Origin: Takakia lepidozioides
Lineage: Eukaryota; Streptophyta; Takakiopsida; Takakiales; Takakiaceae
Direction of reading: 5' to 3'
Length of the DNA stretch: 64,000 nt
Assembly (NCBI GenBank): GCA_030704615.1
Contig: CM060731.1
Span: 90,128,756-90,192,755, forward strand
Shown: positions 12,907 through 24,400 of the stretch, one piece after another
Position numbering within the stretch: position 1 is the stretch's first letter
How the letters are laid out: each line of letters begins with the position of its first letter
Made by a program: the position numbers and the translations under genes
Notes under the pieces: generated by a model
Databases searched by the model: none
The model's input: the letters and a program-made list of their open reading frames with translations, nothing else
Told to the model about the DNA's origin: nothing

Positions 12907-13392
12907 CTACCTCGAGACAAAGCAATACTCCCCTATCTCCCGCTCACTGAACACTAAAGAAAACAAAGGTAAGGTCTGATAGTCTCTCAACTCGAAAGCT
13001 TTGAGACGGTTGCGGGTGTCCTCATTGCGAATGACTGCATCTCCTTCACGCACAACAAACATGTCATTGCTGATGAGCCCCCGCTCGTGGTTGCCCTGTG
13101 CAGAGCGTATCCGGCTGCAACCATGTCTGATTGCACAAACTTGTGTAGCTCCTGCTCCTCTGCTCCAGTACACCACGGCCTTGTGGCTGAACACCTTGGT
13201 CCCCGGAGCTGTCTTTGGCTGTGTTCCAAGCCTAGCTTTCACCCACTTTGGTATTTCACCTACAGATGCAGAACTGCTGGCTCCAACAGAGTTCTGACTG
13301 TCCAAGGCGATATTGAGGCCCTCAATGCCAACTACAGCAGTCTGTTGTCTACTGCTAATGCCTGACTCCCAGTATGCAATCAACTCGTCCAA
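12907..13392 (-). CDS. Hypothetical open frame, 161 codons
   Basis: This uninterrupted minus-strand frame has mixed composition (for example IPKWVKARLGTQPKTAPG). No domain is recognised and no close relative is seen elsewhere in the window. A gene fragment, a transposon remnant or a chance frame are all possible. Confidence 0.25.
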   Translation of the reverse strand: MDELIAYWESGISSRQQTAVVGIEGLNIALDSQNSVGASSSASVGEIPKWVKARLGTQPKTAPGTKVFSHKAVVYWSRGAGATQVCAIRHGCSRIRSAQGNHERGLISNDMFVVREGDAVIRNEDTRNRLKAFELRDYQTLPLFSLVFSEREIGEYCFVSR

Positions 13393-14250
13393 CTGTTATC
13401 CACTCAAATCAGTCTGAGTTCCTTGGGAAACATAAATCCTGTCCCCTTGTGTCCACAGGCTAAGAGAAGAGACCTGCCCTTCAATTACGTCATCATTTCC
13501 CCCAGCCATACAAGGAGTACATCCCCAGATTTATCTCTCATGTAGACCAGAACAGGTTCTAGAAACAGGATTGTGGATCTTTTATGGCACACTCACACTC
13601 TAAAAATTCCATAGATTTCTAGCAGAGTCCCAAAAACAAAAACCAGATCTAGTTAGGTAGATTTCCCCTTTCTGCAGCTATCCCCCCAAAAACTGAGTCA
13701 AATAGAGTCCATTTGACAAAGTTATGACCAATTAGGCTCTAAATCATTTAAATTATATTAAAAAAAGCCTTTTTTTTTTTTTTTTTTTTTTTTAACACCA
13801 AAACGTTCTCGCCATTAAAAATTGTTCCCAGGTTACCTACGGGTTCCCGAGGCCGTTCCCCTCCAGGTCTATGCAAAATCAAGCTGGTGTCGAACAACGC
13901 TCAAGTACTGGGGCTGTTAGGTCCTTCTGATCCTCACTGCGATCATGTGTCTTTAGTGCTACTTGCTTCTTCTTGCGTGCTCGCTGCCATGGACGCCCTG
14001 CATCGTCTCCTCACTATGCCGCACAACGCCATTCCAATGGCTGGGGATGCTTATACATGCGGTATGAGGTCTTTCCCACATGTATTGATGTCTGTTGGGA
14101 TTTAATATTCTGAAAGAGGTACTCAGGATTGAAGACCCAAAGTGCTTCTATCTCGCCTCACCAACAGCCGACTCTACTACCTCCTTGCCTCTTTGCCGCT
14201 TGCCTGGTAAGCTGCACAGCGCGAGGATCGCTGCTGCGCGGGGATCCACC
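13393..14250. other. No gene seen; poly-T run
   Basis: This is intergenic sequence with a T run of about 24 bases near 13770-13792, which could be the reversed poly-A tail of a retrosequence. A possible RPS18 5' leader lies at its right end. Nothing else could be supported. Confidence 0.4.
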
Positions 14251-14541
14251 ATGTCGCTCATCGCCAACGAAGATTTCCAGCACATTTTGCGAGTGCTCAA
14301 CACAAATGTAGATGGATGGCAGAAGATCATGTTCGCTTTGACCTCCATCAAGGGAGTGGGGCGCCGTTTTGCTAACCTGGTCTGCAAGAAGGCGGACGTC
14401 GACACCAGTAAGAGAGCTAGTGAGCTGTCGGGTGCGGAGCTGGAGAACTTGATGGTGATTGTCGCGAATCCCCGGCAGTTCAAGATACCTGACTGGTTCT
14501 TGAACAGGAAGAAGGATCACAAAGACGGACGTTATTCGCAG
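14251..14541 (+). pseudogene. RPS18: Ribosomal protein S18 (uS13) 5' fragment
   Basis: The frame starts [19 protein letters not shown] and runs through [22 protein letters not shown] and [17 protein letters not shown] to YSQ at 14541, matching roughly the first 97 residues of cytosolic small-subunit protein S18, which is usually about 152 residues. The next bases (GTCAAA) could be a splice donor. However, the conserved C-terminal part (decoding-centre side of the 40S head) is not found in the following 1.3 kb in any frame I read. One substitution at a conserved site (W for the usual K in NVDGK) also hints at relaxed constraint. A gene with a very distant next exon cannot be excluded. Confidence 0.75.
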
Positions 14542-15869
14542 GTCAAACTTTCTTCCAGACTGATCCAGGTCCTGTCAGTCCAAGTAAGTAATCTCTTCTA
14601 GAGGAGAACTAAAAGAGATTACGGGGAGGTAGGTTACATATGCACACAACTGGAGCTGGAACACCTGCCCTCCTGATCCACCCCCACCATAACCTCGATA
14701 GGCAGAAGTAGCAGGGTACGGGTTTCCAATTGAGCCGTAATTCAGCTTCGAAGATGTTCAACTAGTGAAACACACAGTAGCTAAGAAAGATGCAACTGAT
14801 GAAAGCCCTGCCACTCCTCACACCTCCACGCTCCCGGCATGCCCACCAAATGAAGACCTGGAAACAATATCGATCACCCAACAACGTAACCCTGCAGCTT
14901 AAGCGACTGTCGACCATATAACGGCTAGCCAGTCAACGCAACGAGCTCCGCCTTGCTCTGATCTGCCAAAGAATCTTCATCTATTCATCCTTTGCACTCC
15001 CAGGGTAAGACGAGACGAGCTAGTCCGTGGCCTGGGCTCCCTCCGCTTCAGGATTGTTGATCAAATGCAGCACCTTGGTTGTTGACCGGTCATATTCCCC
15101 GTGTCCTAGCTTGGACTCCAAGACTGCAAGAGTGCAGGTATCAGCGTTCACAGCTTGCCAGCGCTGCTCCATGCTGCACGGTAGAGCTTCTCTATAAGCT
15201 TACTGGGGAAACAATCATCCAGCTTCAAGGATCACGCATAGGTGCCAACTAGCATTTGATGCTGCATTTTTAAGTCTCTCTCCGTGTACTCCAAAGCCTC
15301 TGGTGATTTGGTGGCTTTAGCGACTGCAATAACAATGGCGGCTCCGGCATCGTCATCCTCCAGGCGTTTCAGGGCACGCTGAATCTTGTGATCACATTCA
15401 ATGATATGCTTCTCAAACTAAGCACTACTTACACACAGGTAATCTTGCAAGTGCTAACCCTCAACTCCTACCTTGCACTCAGAGGTAAGAGATCATCTCT
15501 CTCGAGTGATAAACAACCAACGAACACACTGTTGACACAAAACATGAAAACCAAACCATCACTCTTAGAAATAGTAGTCGAGCCAGGGGCACCCCAAGCT
15601 ATGGGGACTCCACCCCACAACAACCTACACTCCCATCATGAGTACACTCAGATCTAAACGCATGCAGGAGCTCGGTCGCGCAGGCTCAACTCGAGAGAGA
15701 TGAGCCGCGCGATTGCCGCTCTCGTGAAGATAAGACGGACCAGGTGTCAAACTAAACTTGACACCTGATTTAACACTTGACCTAAATCCAAGTGTTAAAT
15801 ACAAATAACTAGTTTTATTCTAGCTGTTTTCACATTGTGCTTATTTAACTTGACACACATAACAAGTAT
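14542..15869. other. Degenerate intergenic region with a minus-strand coding-like remnant
   Basis: Around 15010-15395 the minus strand shows broken but protein-like frames (KIQRALKRLEDDDAGAAIV; then, in other frames, SKLIEKLYRAAWSSAGK and LGHGEYDRSTTKVLHLIN). This suggests a frameshifted pseudogene of unknown identity. A short inverted repeat (GTGTCAAACTAAACTTGACAC, near 15745-15765) lies just before the gypsy fragment. Confidence 0.35.
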
Positions 15870-16559
15870 ATAATCACAGCCATTGATTATACCACAAAAT
15901 GGGTGGAAGCTAAGGCTCTGAGGGACAACATAGCTAAGTCCACAACAAGGTTTCTATATGAGAACATTATCACAAGATTTGGTTGTCCCTTGGAATTTAT
16001 CAGTGACCAGGGAAGTCATTTCATTAATGAGACCATTGAACTGTTGACTAAGGAGTTCATGATTGTGCACAGGAAGAGTACAACCTATTACCCACAGGGC
16101 AATGGGTAGGCAGAGGCCATTAATAGCTAAGATAGTCAATGCTAACAGGACTGATTGGTATACAAAGTTGTTGACAACTTTGTGGTCGTACAGGACTTCA
16201 TACAGGTCACTATACACCATTCCAATTAGTTTATGGCATGGAAGCTTTACTTCCAGTGGAATTCTTATTACCTACCATGAGAACTGAATGGGAAGGAGAA
16301 TGGAATTGGAGATTCAATTAAAGTAAGGAAACATGAACTATATCATGTGGAAGAAGTACGTGCTGATGCAACAGATAACATGGCCAGAATTCAGATGAAG
16401 AGGAAGGATCGGTTTGATGAAGGCAAACTGAAAACTTTTAAGACGGGTGATTTGGTACTGTGGTTGCAAAAGAAGGGAAAGATTAAAGATTCTAAGCTTA
16501 AATCACTAGAAGCATTCGTGTCATTTATCACTGGGGTAACGACTCATTTTGAGTCATAA
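15870..16559 (+). pseudogene. Ty3/gypsy integrase fragment
   Basis: The frame contains IDYTTKWVEAKAL, FISDQGSHFINET and HRKSTTYYPQGNG, matching the retroviral-type integrase core with two catalytic-site Asp contexts and the ST-x-Y-x-PQ-x-NG signature. A stop then falls directly at NG, where an E-x-x-N motif should follow. A further piece (16347-16556) has FKTGDLVLWLQKKGK, the typical post-integrase segment. Stops and frameshifts make it inactive. No LTRs or reverse transcriptase are attached. Confidence 0.75.
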
Positions 16560-17339
16560 AAGTAAAAAAAACCGGGATCGACTGGAAGTTACAAACGACT
16601 AGTTACAACAGACGTGGAAGTTCGGTCGGACATCCAATGATTGGAGTGGTAAAGGACGCAGACGCGCGAACAACTACTCAGCGATTATTGCAATTAATGT
16701 TGAAGAACCACGTGGTGTAACCAGGCGGGCCACCCGTGTGTCTGACCTTTTTGGCTGACTTTGACTTTTCCCTCTGGATGAGTGAACTGACTCACCGGAG
16801 CGCGGTGACACATGGACACCGACGTGGACGACGATGTGGACGCCGACGTGGCGGCGCCACGGCGAGCAGCACTGCTGCCACGTGGCCACAGGCCTGGGGC
16901 ACCACGTGGTAGTTGACCACATAACTTGCAGTGCTACATGCCCAGTGGCAACTGCGACTGCGGAAGTCGACGCAACCACTGCTTTACTACTTTAAATGAA
17001 GTGCTCGAAATTATTTGAACAATCACTCATAGTGGTTCATGCTTTGAAGTTTTGGTGTTTGTAATGAGCCGACTAGTACATACGCATGTAATGCCATACA
17101 AGAGAACTAATCATGTCATTAGAAATACGAAAACAATGAAAGACATGCCATGAAACAAATCAAAATCAAAATGAAATGAAATGAAACAAATGGTACTTTA
17201 TTACATCTACGGAAAGCTCAAAGAGCTTATGATACAAAATGAAAAAACCAAAGTAAAAAAACAGCCCAGCTACTACTGCTCTGGGGATTGCCTAAGGGTC
17301 AAGGCCTCATGCAGGTAAGCTGCCAAGCAATTGTGATCC
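16560..17339. other. GC-rich, CACGTGG-rich stretch; no gene
   Basis: From about 16690 to 16920 the sequence is dense in GACGTGG/CCACGTGG words, with local repeats such as GACGTGGACGACGATGTGGA. This could be the LTR or an internal repeat of the adjacent gypsy fragment. The remainder is AT-rich. Confidence 0.35.
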
Positions 17340-17850
17340 TCATAATGCAAGGCTCAGTGACGGATTGAGTCCCACGGAGTCATCTACCCATGCAGGTTTC
17401 TTGTAGCTATTGATCCACAGGGAATCATAGGCAATCTTGTGCTTGAAATCTGGCCCTCTTGGATGAATCTGGACCCACACTCTCTTTGATCCTTCAGCTA
17501 CACATGCCTCTAAGCAAATCATGCATTCATCCTTGCCTCACTGCTAGTAGCTGACAATGACAACCTAGATTTATTCTAGGAAACATCCACACAAGTTTCT
17601 ATGTTGAATGCGTCTGCTAGTCTATGAAATGTAACAGGCATTCACCTTTTTGCCTTGGTTGTCCCATCATTGATTGGGGCAGAATAGTATTCATTCCACA
17701 ACTTCTCCTCATCTCTGTTACTTGTTTTTTGATACTTTCCTGTTGTCACATTGACAGTATCATGTCAAAGTCACTCCAAACTAGATTCACTCAACCAGCT
17801 AACTTGCGGAATTCAACATGGAAATTCATAGCCGATTCTGATTAGAGGGA
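17340..17850 (-). pseudogene. OSB-like (organellar single-stranded DNA-binding) pseudogene fragment 1
   Basis: On the minus strand the sequence reads VQIHPRGPDFKHKIAYDSLW then NSYKKPAWVDD. This matches the plant-specific PDF motif of OSB proteins (PDFKHK followed by a Leu-Trp pair and a Pro-Trp-Val), which bind single-stranded DNA in mitochondria and plastids. Upstream on the same strand (about 17640-17830) lie degenerate versions of the segment that carries a WW-N-R motif in better copies. Stops separate the parts. It is one of at least five related pieces up to 20.4 kb. Confidence 0.6.
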
Positions 17851-17879
17851 AAAACAAGGTGAAATGTGTTGAATAAGAT

Positions 17880-18720
17880 GCCTTCATTAGCAGTGTCTGA
17901 TTTTATAAATTGTGCCGCTGCTGCCAGTTGACCATCTATCCATGCAGGTTTGTTGCAGCTATAGAGTCAATCTGGAGCTTGAAGCCTGGCCCTCTTGGGT
18001 GAATCTGCACCCACACTCTATCCCTGCTCCTTCAACTATCTATGCCTTTGCACAAATCATGCATATATCATTGTCTTGCTGCTAGCAGCTGATGATGACA
18101 GCCTAGATTTGTTCTTACACCCCAACCCTATTTGGAAAAACAGGCTGAAATGTGTTGAGGAAGGTGCCTTCATTAGTAGCACCTCATTCTATCAATTGTG
18201 TTGCCGCTACTGTTTCTACTTGCAACAATTGACCATCTACTCCAGCTGATTTCTTTTAGCTATTGATCCCTCAGCCTGAACCTGAACATGAATCTGGACC
18301 TCTATCCCTGGTCCCTCAGCTATCCCTGCCCGTGTACAGATCATGAATACATCCCTCAGCCTTGCTGCTAGCAGCTGACAGTGACGGTGTGAATTTCTTC
18401 CAGAAAACACCCCAACCTAGACTTAACAGTAGTTCCAATTCTGAATTGCAACTGCTTCTCTCTGTAGTCGAACAAGCACTCACCTTTTTGTCTCCATTGT
18501 CCCCCCACTGACTGGGGTCGGAAAGTGTTTATCCAAAGCTTCTCTTCATCTTGTTATCTGTTTTTGGGTACTTTCCTGCTGCCACATCAGCAGTAACTTG
18601 TCAAAGTCACTCCAAACCACCCCACATCCACCCAACGAGCTAACTTACAGCATTCAATATGTAAATTCAGGGCTGGGTCTGATGAGAGGAAAAAATAGGC
18701 TGAAATAGGTCGAAGAAGAA
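17880..18720 (-). pseudogene. OSB-like pseudogene fragments 2 and 3 (degenerate)
   Basis: Two more decayed copies of the same unit occur in tandem: PDF-motif-like sequence around 17930-18060 and 18235-18345, and the segment upstream of WW around 18470-18560. Sequence blocks such as CTTGCTGCTAGCAGCTGA and GAAATGTGTTGA recur in the same order as in the neighbours. Neither copy has a continuous frame. Confidence 0.5.
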
Positions 18721-18779
18721 GGTGCCCTCACCACATTGTCCTTGACCTTGTGTCATGACCCATGGAGGATCTGACTGAC

Positions 18780-19170
18780 CATGCACCCAAGAGGACCTCT
18801 TGTGTGTGCTGCTTCCACATGGAATTTTAGGCGATCTGGAGCTTGAAATCCAGCCCTCTTGGATGAATCTAGACCCACACTGCTCCCTGCTCCTTTAGCT
18901 ATCCATGCATCTGCACAAATCATGCATACATCCTTGCCTTGATGCTAGCAGCTAATAATAACACTCTAGAATTGTTCCAGCAAACACCCCAACCCTACTT
19001 ATCACACTAGTTCCTATGCTGACTTGCATCTGCTTCCAATAGGCATTCACCTTTTTGCCTGGATTGTTCCACCATTGACTGGGGTCAGAACCGTATTCAT
19101 TCCAGAGCTTATCCACATCTCTATTATCTGTTTTTCGATACTTTTCTGTCGACCACATTCTGGGACCTCT
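18780..19170 (-). pseudogene. OSB-like pseudogene fragment 4
   Basis: The minus strand encodes KYRKTDNRDVDKLWNEYGSD followed by PSQWWNNPGKK, a good match to the first half of the OSB PDF region. A PDF-like segment follows at 18830-18930. At 19160-19180 the sequence switches to a plus-strand PPR fragment, so the copy is truncated by rearrangement. Confidence 0.55.
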
Positions 19171-19440
19171 GGAAAAGAGGAAAGAGGTCCATGGTGACAT
19201 CGTCAAAGCTGGAATTGTACCAGATGTCATCATGAACACTCCCTTGGTGGACGTCTATGCCAAATGTGGGTGCATTAAGGATGCAAAGGGAGTTTTCAAC
19301 ATTATGGCTGAACCAAATGTGGTGTCATGGAACGCGATGCTTGCAGGGTATGCACATCAGGGACATGGTATGGAGGCTTTGGAGACCTATGATCAAATGA
19401 TGGGGGAAGGGGGGGCACCTTCTTCAATAGCACAACGGCT
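19171..19440 (+). pseudogene. PPR repeat fragment (PLS type)
   Basis: The plus frame reads KRKEVHGDIVKAGIVPDV, NTPLVDVYAKCGCIKDA, then NVVSWNAMLAGYAHQGHG, about two pentatricopeptide repeats of the plant organellar RNA-editing/maturation class. The frame then runs into unrelated sequence shared with the OSB units. There is no start codon, transit peptide or C-terminal E/DYW domain. It lies opposite in strand to the neighbouring OSB pieces. Confidence 0.7.
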
Positions 19441-19449
19441 ACAAGTGGG

Positions 19450-20060
19450 TAGATGGTCAACTGGAAACAGCAATGGCAGCAGCACAATTGATAGAACAAG
19501 GCCCACTGCTAATGAAGGTACCTTCTTCAATATATTTCACCCTGTTTTCCCCTGCTACCAGAGTCGTCCCTAAATTTTCATGTTGAATTCTACAAGTTAG
19601 CTCGTTGGTGGATCTATGGTGGTGTTGGAGAACATACATGTTGACAAGGGTGTTGACAAGGGTGTAGAGTAGAAAAAACATTTGGCATGAATCCACTTTG
19701 GATAATGTGAGTGTGCACCTGATTCCAGCTTCCAGACCTAGAGCCTTTGTCAGTCTGTCTGCCTCACAAAGCATCTTCACATGCCCCGCAGAAAAGGCAT
19801 CGTGGACTCCCTCTCTTGATCCTCTTTCAGAAGCTGCGGTCATGGTTGAGGACATGCCTGATTTTATCAACTGTGTCGCTGCAGCTATTGCCTTTAATTG
19901 ACCATCTACCCATTTAGGTTTCTTGTAGCTATTGATCCACATGGAATCACAGGTAATCTGGAGCTTGAAGTCCGGCCCTCTTGGATGAATCTGGACCCAC
20001 ACTCTATCCCTTCTCCTTCAGCTATCCATGCCTCTACACAAATCATGCATTCATCTTTGC
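19450..20060 (-). pseudogene. OSB-like pseudogene fragment 5
   Basis: The minus frame from 20002 reads VQIHPRGPDFKLQITCDSMW then NSYKKPKWVDGQL, a clear PDF motif, and continues open through a region of unknown nature. PPR-like words (NTLVNMYV) appear toward 19640, so the unit is a chimera of OSB and PPR sequence. A stop-free stretch of 181 codons suggests this is one of the younger copies. Confidence 0.6.
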
Positions 20061-20099
20061 CCTTGCTGCTAGCAGCTGACAATGACAACCTAGGAAACA

Positions 20100-20410
20100 C
20101 CCAATCACACTAGTTCCTATGTTGAATTGCGTCTGCTACTCTCTGAATAGGCACTCAACTTTTTGCCTCGGTTGTTCCACCATTCATTGGGGTCAACAAA
20201 GTATTCATTCCACACCTTCTCCTCATCTTTGTTATCTGTTTTGGATACTTTCCTGCTGCCACATCGGCAGTTACTTGTCATAGTCATTCCAAACCACCAC
20301 AGATCCACCCAACGAGCTAACTTACAGAATTCAATATGCATCTCAGGGCCGAGTCTGATGAGAGGGCAAAACAGGCTGAAATAGGTCGAAGAAGAAGGTG
20401 TCCTCACCAC
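20100..20410 (-). pseudogene. OSB-like pseudogene fragment 6 joined to PPR tail
   Basis: The minus frame contains FCKLARWVDLWWFGMTM, then KTDNKDEEKVWNEYF and DPNEWWNNRGKK, the first half of the OSB PDF region. At its N-terminal side the same frame carries a segment (FFDLFQP) that is also found at the end of the adjacent PPR fragment. The PPR and OSB parts are therefore joined in one frame. Confidence 0.55.
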
Positions 20411-20760
20411 ATTGTCCTTGACAATTCAATATGTAAATTCAGGGCCGAGTCTAATGAGAGGGAGAAACAGGCTGAAATAGGTCGAAGAAGAAGGTGCCCT
20501 CACCACATTCTCCAAGGCCTCCATACCACGCCCCTGCAAGCATCGTGTTCCACGTGATGAAAGATCGTTGAGGCATTCTGTTGAACACTTGGTGAGCATC
20601 CATGATGCTCCCGCACATAACATACATGTTGACAAGGGTGTTGAGTAGAAAAATATTTGGCGTGCACTTGGGATAATGTGAGTGTGCACCTGCTTTCTAG
20701 CTTCACTTGGCCTTTCATCTTGATGCACTTATGCAAGAGACAGACATACGTATCTGAATC
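20411..20760 (-). pseudogene. PPR fragment, minus strand
   Basis: The minus strand encodes CTPNIFLLNTLVNMYVMCG, SIMDAHQVFNRMPQRSF and ITWNTMLAGAWYGGLGE, about two PPR repeats, followed by the FFDLFQP segment shared with the OSB-like units. Stops lie on both sides. A related plus-strand scrap with CGSIMDAH is found near 21118-21141. Confidence 0.65.
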
Positions 20761-20795
20761 TGCTGAAATGCCTCCTTGGTTTAAAGTGGGGGGTG

Positions 20796-21260
20796 CTATT
20801 CTGTGAGCCCGGAGGCGTGAGCCTGTGAGCCCAGGAAACCGTGAGCCCAGCACAGGCTCACGCCATGTCAGCATACATACAGGGCCTATTTCCGCGGGTG
20901 TCACCTATTTCCGCGGGTTGATCAGCCATTTCCCGGGAATGCAGAGTGGATATGTTACATCCATTGTATCCATTGCATCCATGCAAACGTTATCAACATT
21001 CCAAGTCCTCAGAAGTTTATGTGGGTACGTCGTGAGGAGGTGCACACTGACATGATCTAAAGCGGAACCTTGCGAAATCTTTTCTTACTCACCACCCTTG
21101 CGAACATGCCAGGTATGTGCGGGAGCATCATGGATGCTCATTAGATTTGAGAATGCCTCACAGCTCTTTGATGAGGTGGACTTCACCGTGATGGATTCAC
21201 CAACCATTCATCTAGCAGGAATGGTTTGGAGACCAACGAGCAACTGATGCGAGAATGCTC
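20796..21260 (+). repeat. GTGAGCC hairpin repeat and PPR scrap
   Basis: Near 20815-20870 several GTGAGCC words pair with a following CAGGCTCACGCC, forming a hairpin. The same words reappear at 46036-46085 and 47440-47465. Downstream (21060-21260) a broken PPR-like segment is visible on the plus strand. No functional gene is seen. Confidence 0.5.
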
Positions 21261-21493
21261 TACACGAATCAAAGTCGTTTGTTTGTATTTGCAATGCACT
21301 CAAGTCTGTGAGGTCCAGAGAACACTAAATAGAATGAAGGAACAATCCGGGCAGTCCATGCAACCCCCATCTCCAACAATAGTTTGTTCCCATTAATGTG
21401 CATTCCACGCACACATTGCAAACAGGACAACAAGGACACACAACCATCCTATTTCAAATTTGGCCCCGAATAAAACGAAAAGAAAACTTCATA

Positions 21494-24400
21494 TCAAGTG
21501 TCACAGTCATCAGAATCAGTCTCGACCTCCTGTGCTATGTCATCCACAAAGATTCTGGCCCCAACACCACGTCTTCTACCACGGCCGTGGATAGGTGGAC
21601 TCCGAGTGCCATGAACGGCCATGCTTGTTGCGAGTGCCTCCGCATAGACAGGTAGCACGCAAGACCGAGGAGGACTGGAAAGAAGTCCAAACAGGTGTGA
21701 TAGCCCTGGAGGGCAAGTGGAAGCACGCGGACTCCTGCACATGTCGACAAAAACCCATTCAGAACACAATATGCAATACACAAGTCCAACGAAGAGGATG
21801 TCTGCCATGTGAACTTTGCCTCAAGAAGAGTGATTCTCGATATTGAAACAACAATGCAAGCATGCACAGGTTGAACTTACTCACAGGCAAAGTCGGAGTC
21901 CAGCTCCTTGTCGGAAGTCTCCTCTGTATCAATATCAGCGGGACGGGGCTTCGGAAGGACTTGAGAAGTGTGTCCACCCAAACCCATAAGGAGGTTGTTG
22001 TAAATCTCAGCATCCCCTTCAATCCCAAAGAGATGTCGGGCACTGGCCTTGCAAGCGTGGTACGAAGCACCTGCAGTGGAATAGAATGAAGGAAGCAGAC
22101 ATTGAAGACACATATGGAACGGTGGGAAGTACTGAAAGTGCAGGCTCAATCAAACCTCATGAAATGTGAATGTTGAAGAGACGAACCTGTGCCCATCGAC
22201 AAATCCAGAACTCTAGCGTCTGTGTAGGTGCAGCACTCCACAATCGTTTGAATGAAAGCCGGGCTCCTCTCCCTCGCCCCTCTCCAAGGAACCCCATTCC
22301 CCCTTCGCAAGCACACGTTGCTGTCGACGTGGTTGTGATGCATGTCATCCGTTGGAGGATCTGTCCTGTCGTCTATGAACTTGCCCCCATCAGTGATGGC
22401 GAACTCCGAAATGCCGGCCGGAGTCGTTGGTGGATGCACTCGGACGAGACAAACAGCTTCAAACAAACGAGTCTGCGAACAACATATTCAGAAGGAACTA
22501 AGAAGCTTAAAAAATCAGGCCCCTACATATGAGATCGAGCGACCTATACAACTCCATCCGAGAACCACCAAGAAGAGGAAGAAGAAGGTAAATTTACCAT
22601 CTCTCCCGGACGATCCCCCTTCGTAAGGTACATGCTGTTCACACAATTCCATGTCTTCAGGACTCTCATGCCCGAGGCTTTCAAATAGCTGGCAAGTGCA
22701 CGGCGACAGCGAACGTCGCCGGACTGTATGAGCACCAAAACACCTGCATCGGACAGGAAAAAATTGCAAAAGGAGAAAACCCACCGCCAGTAGCGCTCAT
22801 CAAAAGCATTCCAACCCGGACAAGCACCCGATGGAGGGACATCCGGGACTGCCAACCCATCAGGGATGTCCAAGATTATGAGTTCGGCTGCATATTGCTT
22901 CTCCTTCCCGTTCACCCAGGATTTGGTCATTTTAGCCTGCAAACAAAATTACAATGGAATACTCAAGAGGATTGAAACAATCCATGCCAACTGCAGAGAA
23001 CATGCAAAAGAGAACACGCACCGTGCCGAGGAACTGTACAATCCTCTCCCACACTGGTGATGGCTCGCCCTTGTAATCAAATTTCTTCGACTCCATCATG
23101 GCAAGGAATCCAACGTTGGCCATCTCCAACCTGGTAGGGCGAATGACCCTCGTCGGATGTTCCACTGCATGGTACGGGTCCTTGGGATCAACCACCCCCT
23201 TGTTCTTTCTCACGGATCCCCTACCATGCGGTGGAGTCTGCTGGACATGCACCACTGGGCCAATATCTGCAACACTTCCCTGCCCTTATGCCACCTTCCC
23301 TCTACCCCTTCCTTTCCCCACAACACCAGCAACATCTTTCCCCTTTGCCTTTCTACCTCTACTCGGGGTATCCTGAGCGGGAGGCTCCTTCTCTGCAAGA
23401 GTCCTCAAATTTCGCTCATGAATGTCGAGGTCGGCTGCTGCGGCAGTGGCTGCAATTCGCTCATTCTCTCTCCTCAAAGACACCTCCGGAGCTGGGGTCT
23501 CAGAAGGAGGGCAATCCAAATACCAACCACAAGAAGATAGATGGTCTGGGCCCCAGTCATGCAAGATCCCAGTAGTAAACATAGTCTGATTTCCAGCAGG
23601 GACAAGCCAGAGGTCCACGAAATCTGGATGTTTGTCCAAACAATTCTCTTCCATGAGAACAAACTTTATGTACCTGCAGGAACAAAGACAGCCTCATTAT
23701 GCAATGCAAATATTGTCTCTCAGTTTTTCCATCACATTCCCCTTAAACTGTATGCGTCACAGTACATTGCAACCACAGGACACCAAGTAAACTGAACTGC
23801 CCAGGGAGTGCACCTGTAAAGGCATCGTTTCCAGGCTTCCTCTCCTTTTTCTTGCTGGTCAAGGTCATGTGTTCGACTGATGCCACCCTCCTTGCTGAAC
23901 TCTCTAAAGAAACAAGAGTGCCACACTGTGGCTCTCCATTTCCTCATGTATGCTTCGAAGGAGACCTTCGGTGCTGTCATAGTGATGCCATAGTCAGCCA
24001 GCTGAGTATGCAGAACCGACCGTGCCCTTTCTTCCAACTGCAAAACAATTCAAATGCAAGAATGAACCCAAAAAAATCACTGCAAATGTGAGAGGCAATG
24101 GAAAGAGAAGGACAGGAAAAGAGAAAAGAAAGTGACACAGGAAAGGACAACACACCTGGCTCCAGTAAGTGGCCTTGTGAAGCCATGTGTCCAGCACATT
24201 GCCACTAACTGGAATGACACGCTGGGTCTTCTTCACTTTCTCCGGCCTGGGGAACATGTGTGTATCCCTAAGTGTGGGATCGGAGTTCCATATCTGTAGC
24301 CACTTCACCTTCTGTTCTGAAGACACAACGGCGGTAGACAACCTGTGTAACTTCTCCTGGGCCATCTCTGGCTTGCCTGGCTTGTTATAATGGTTTTTTA

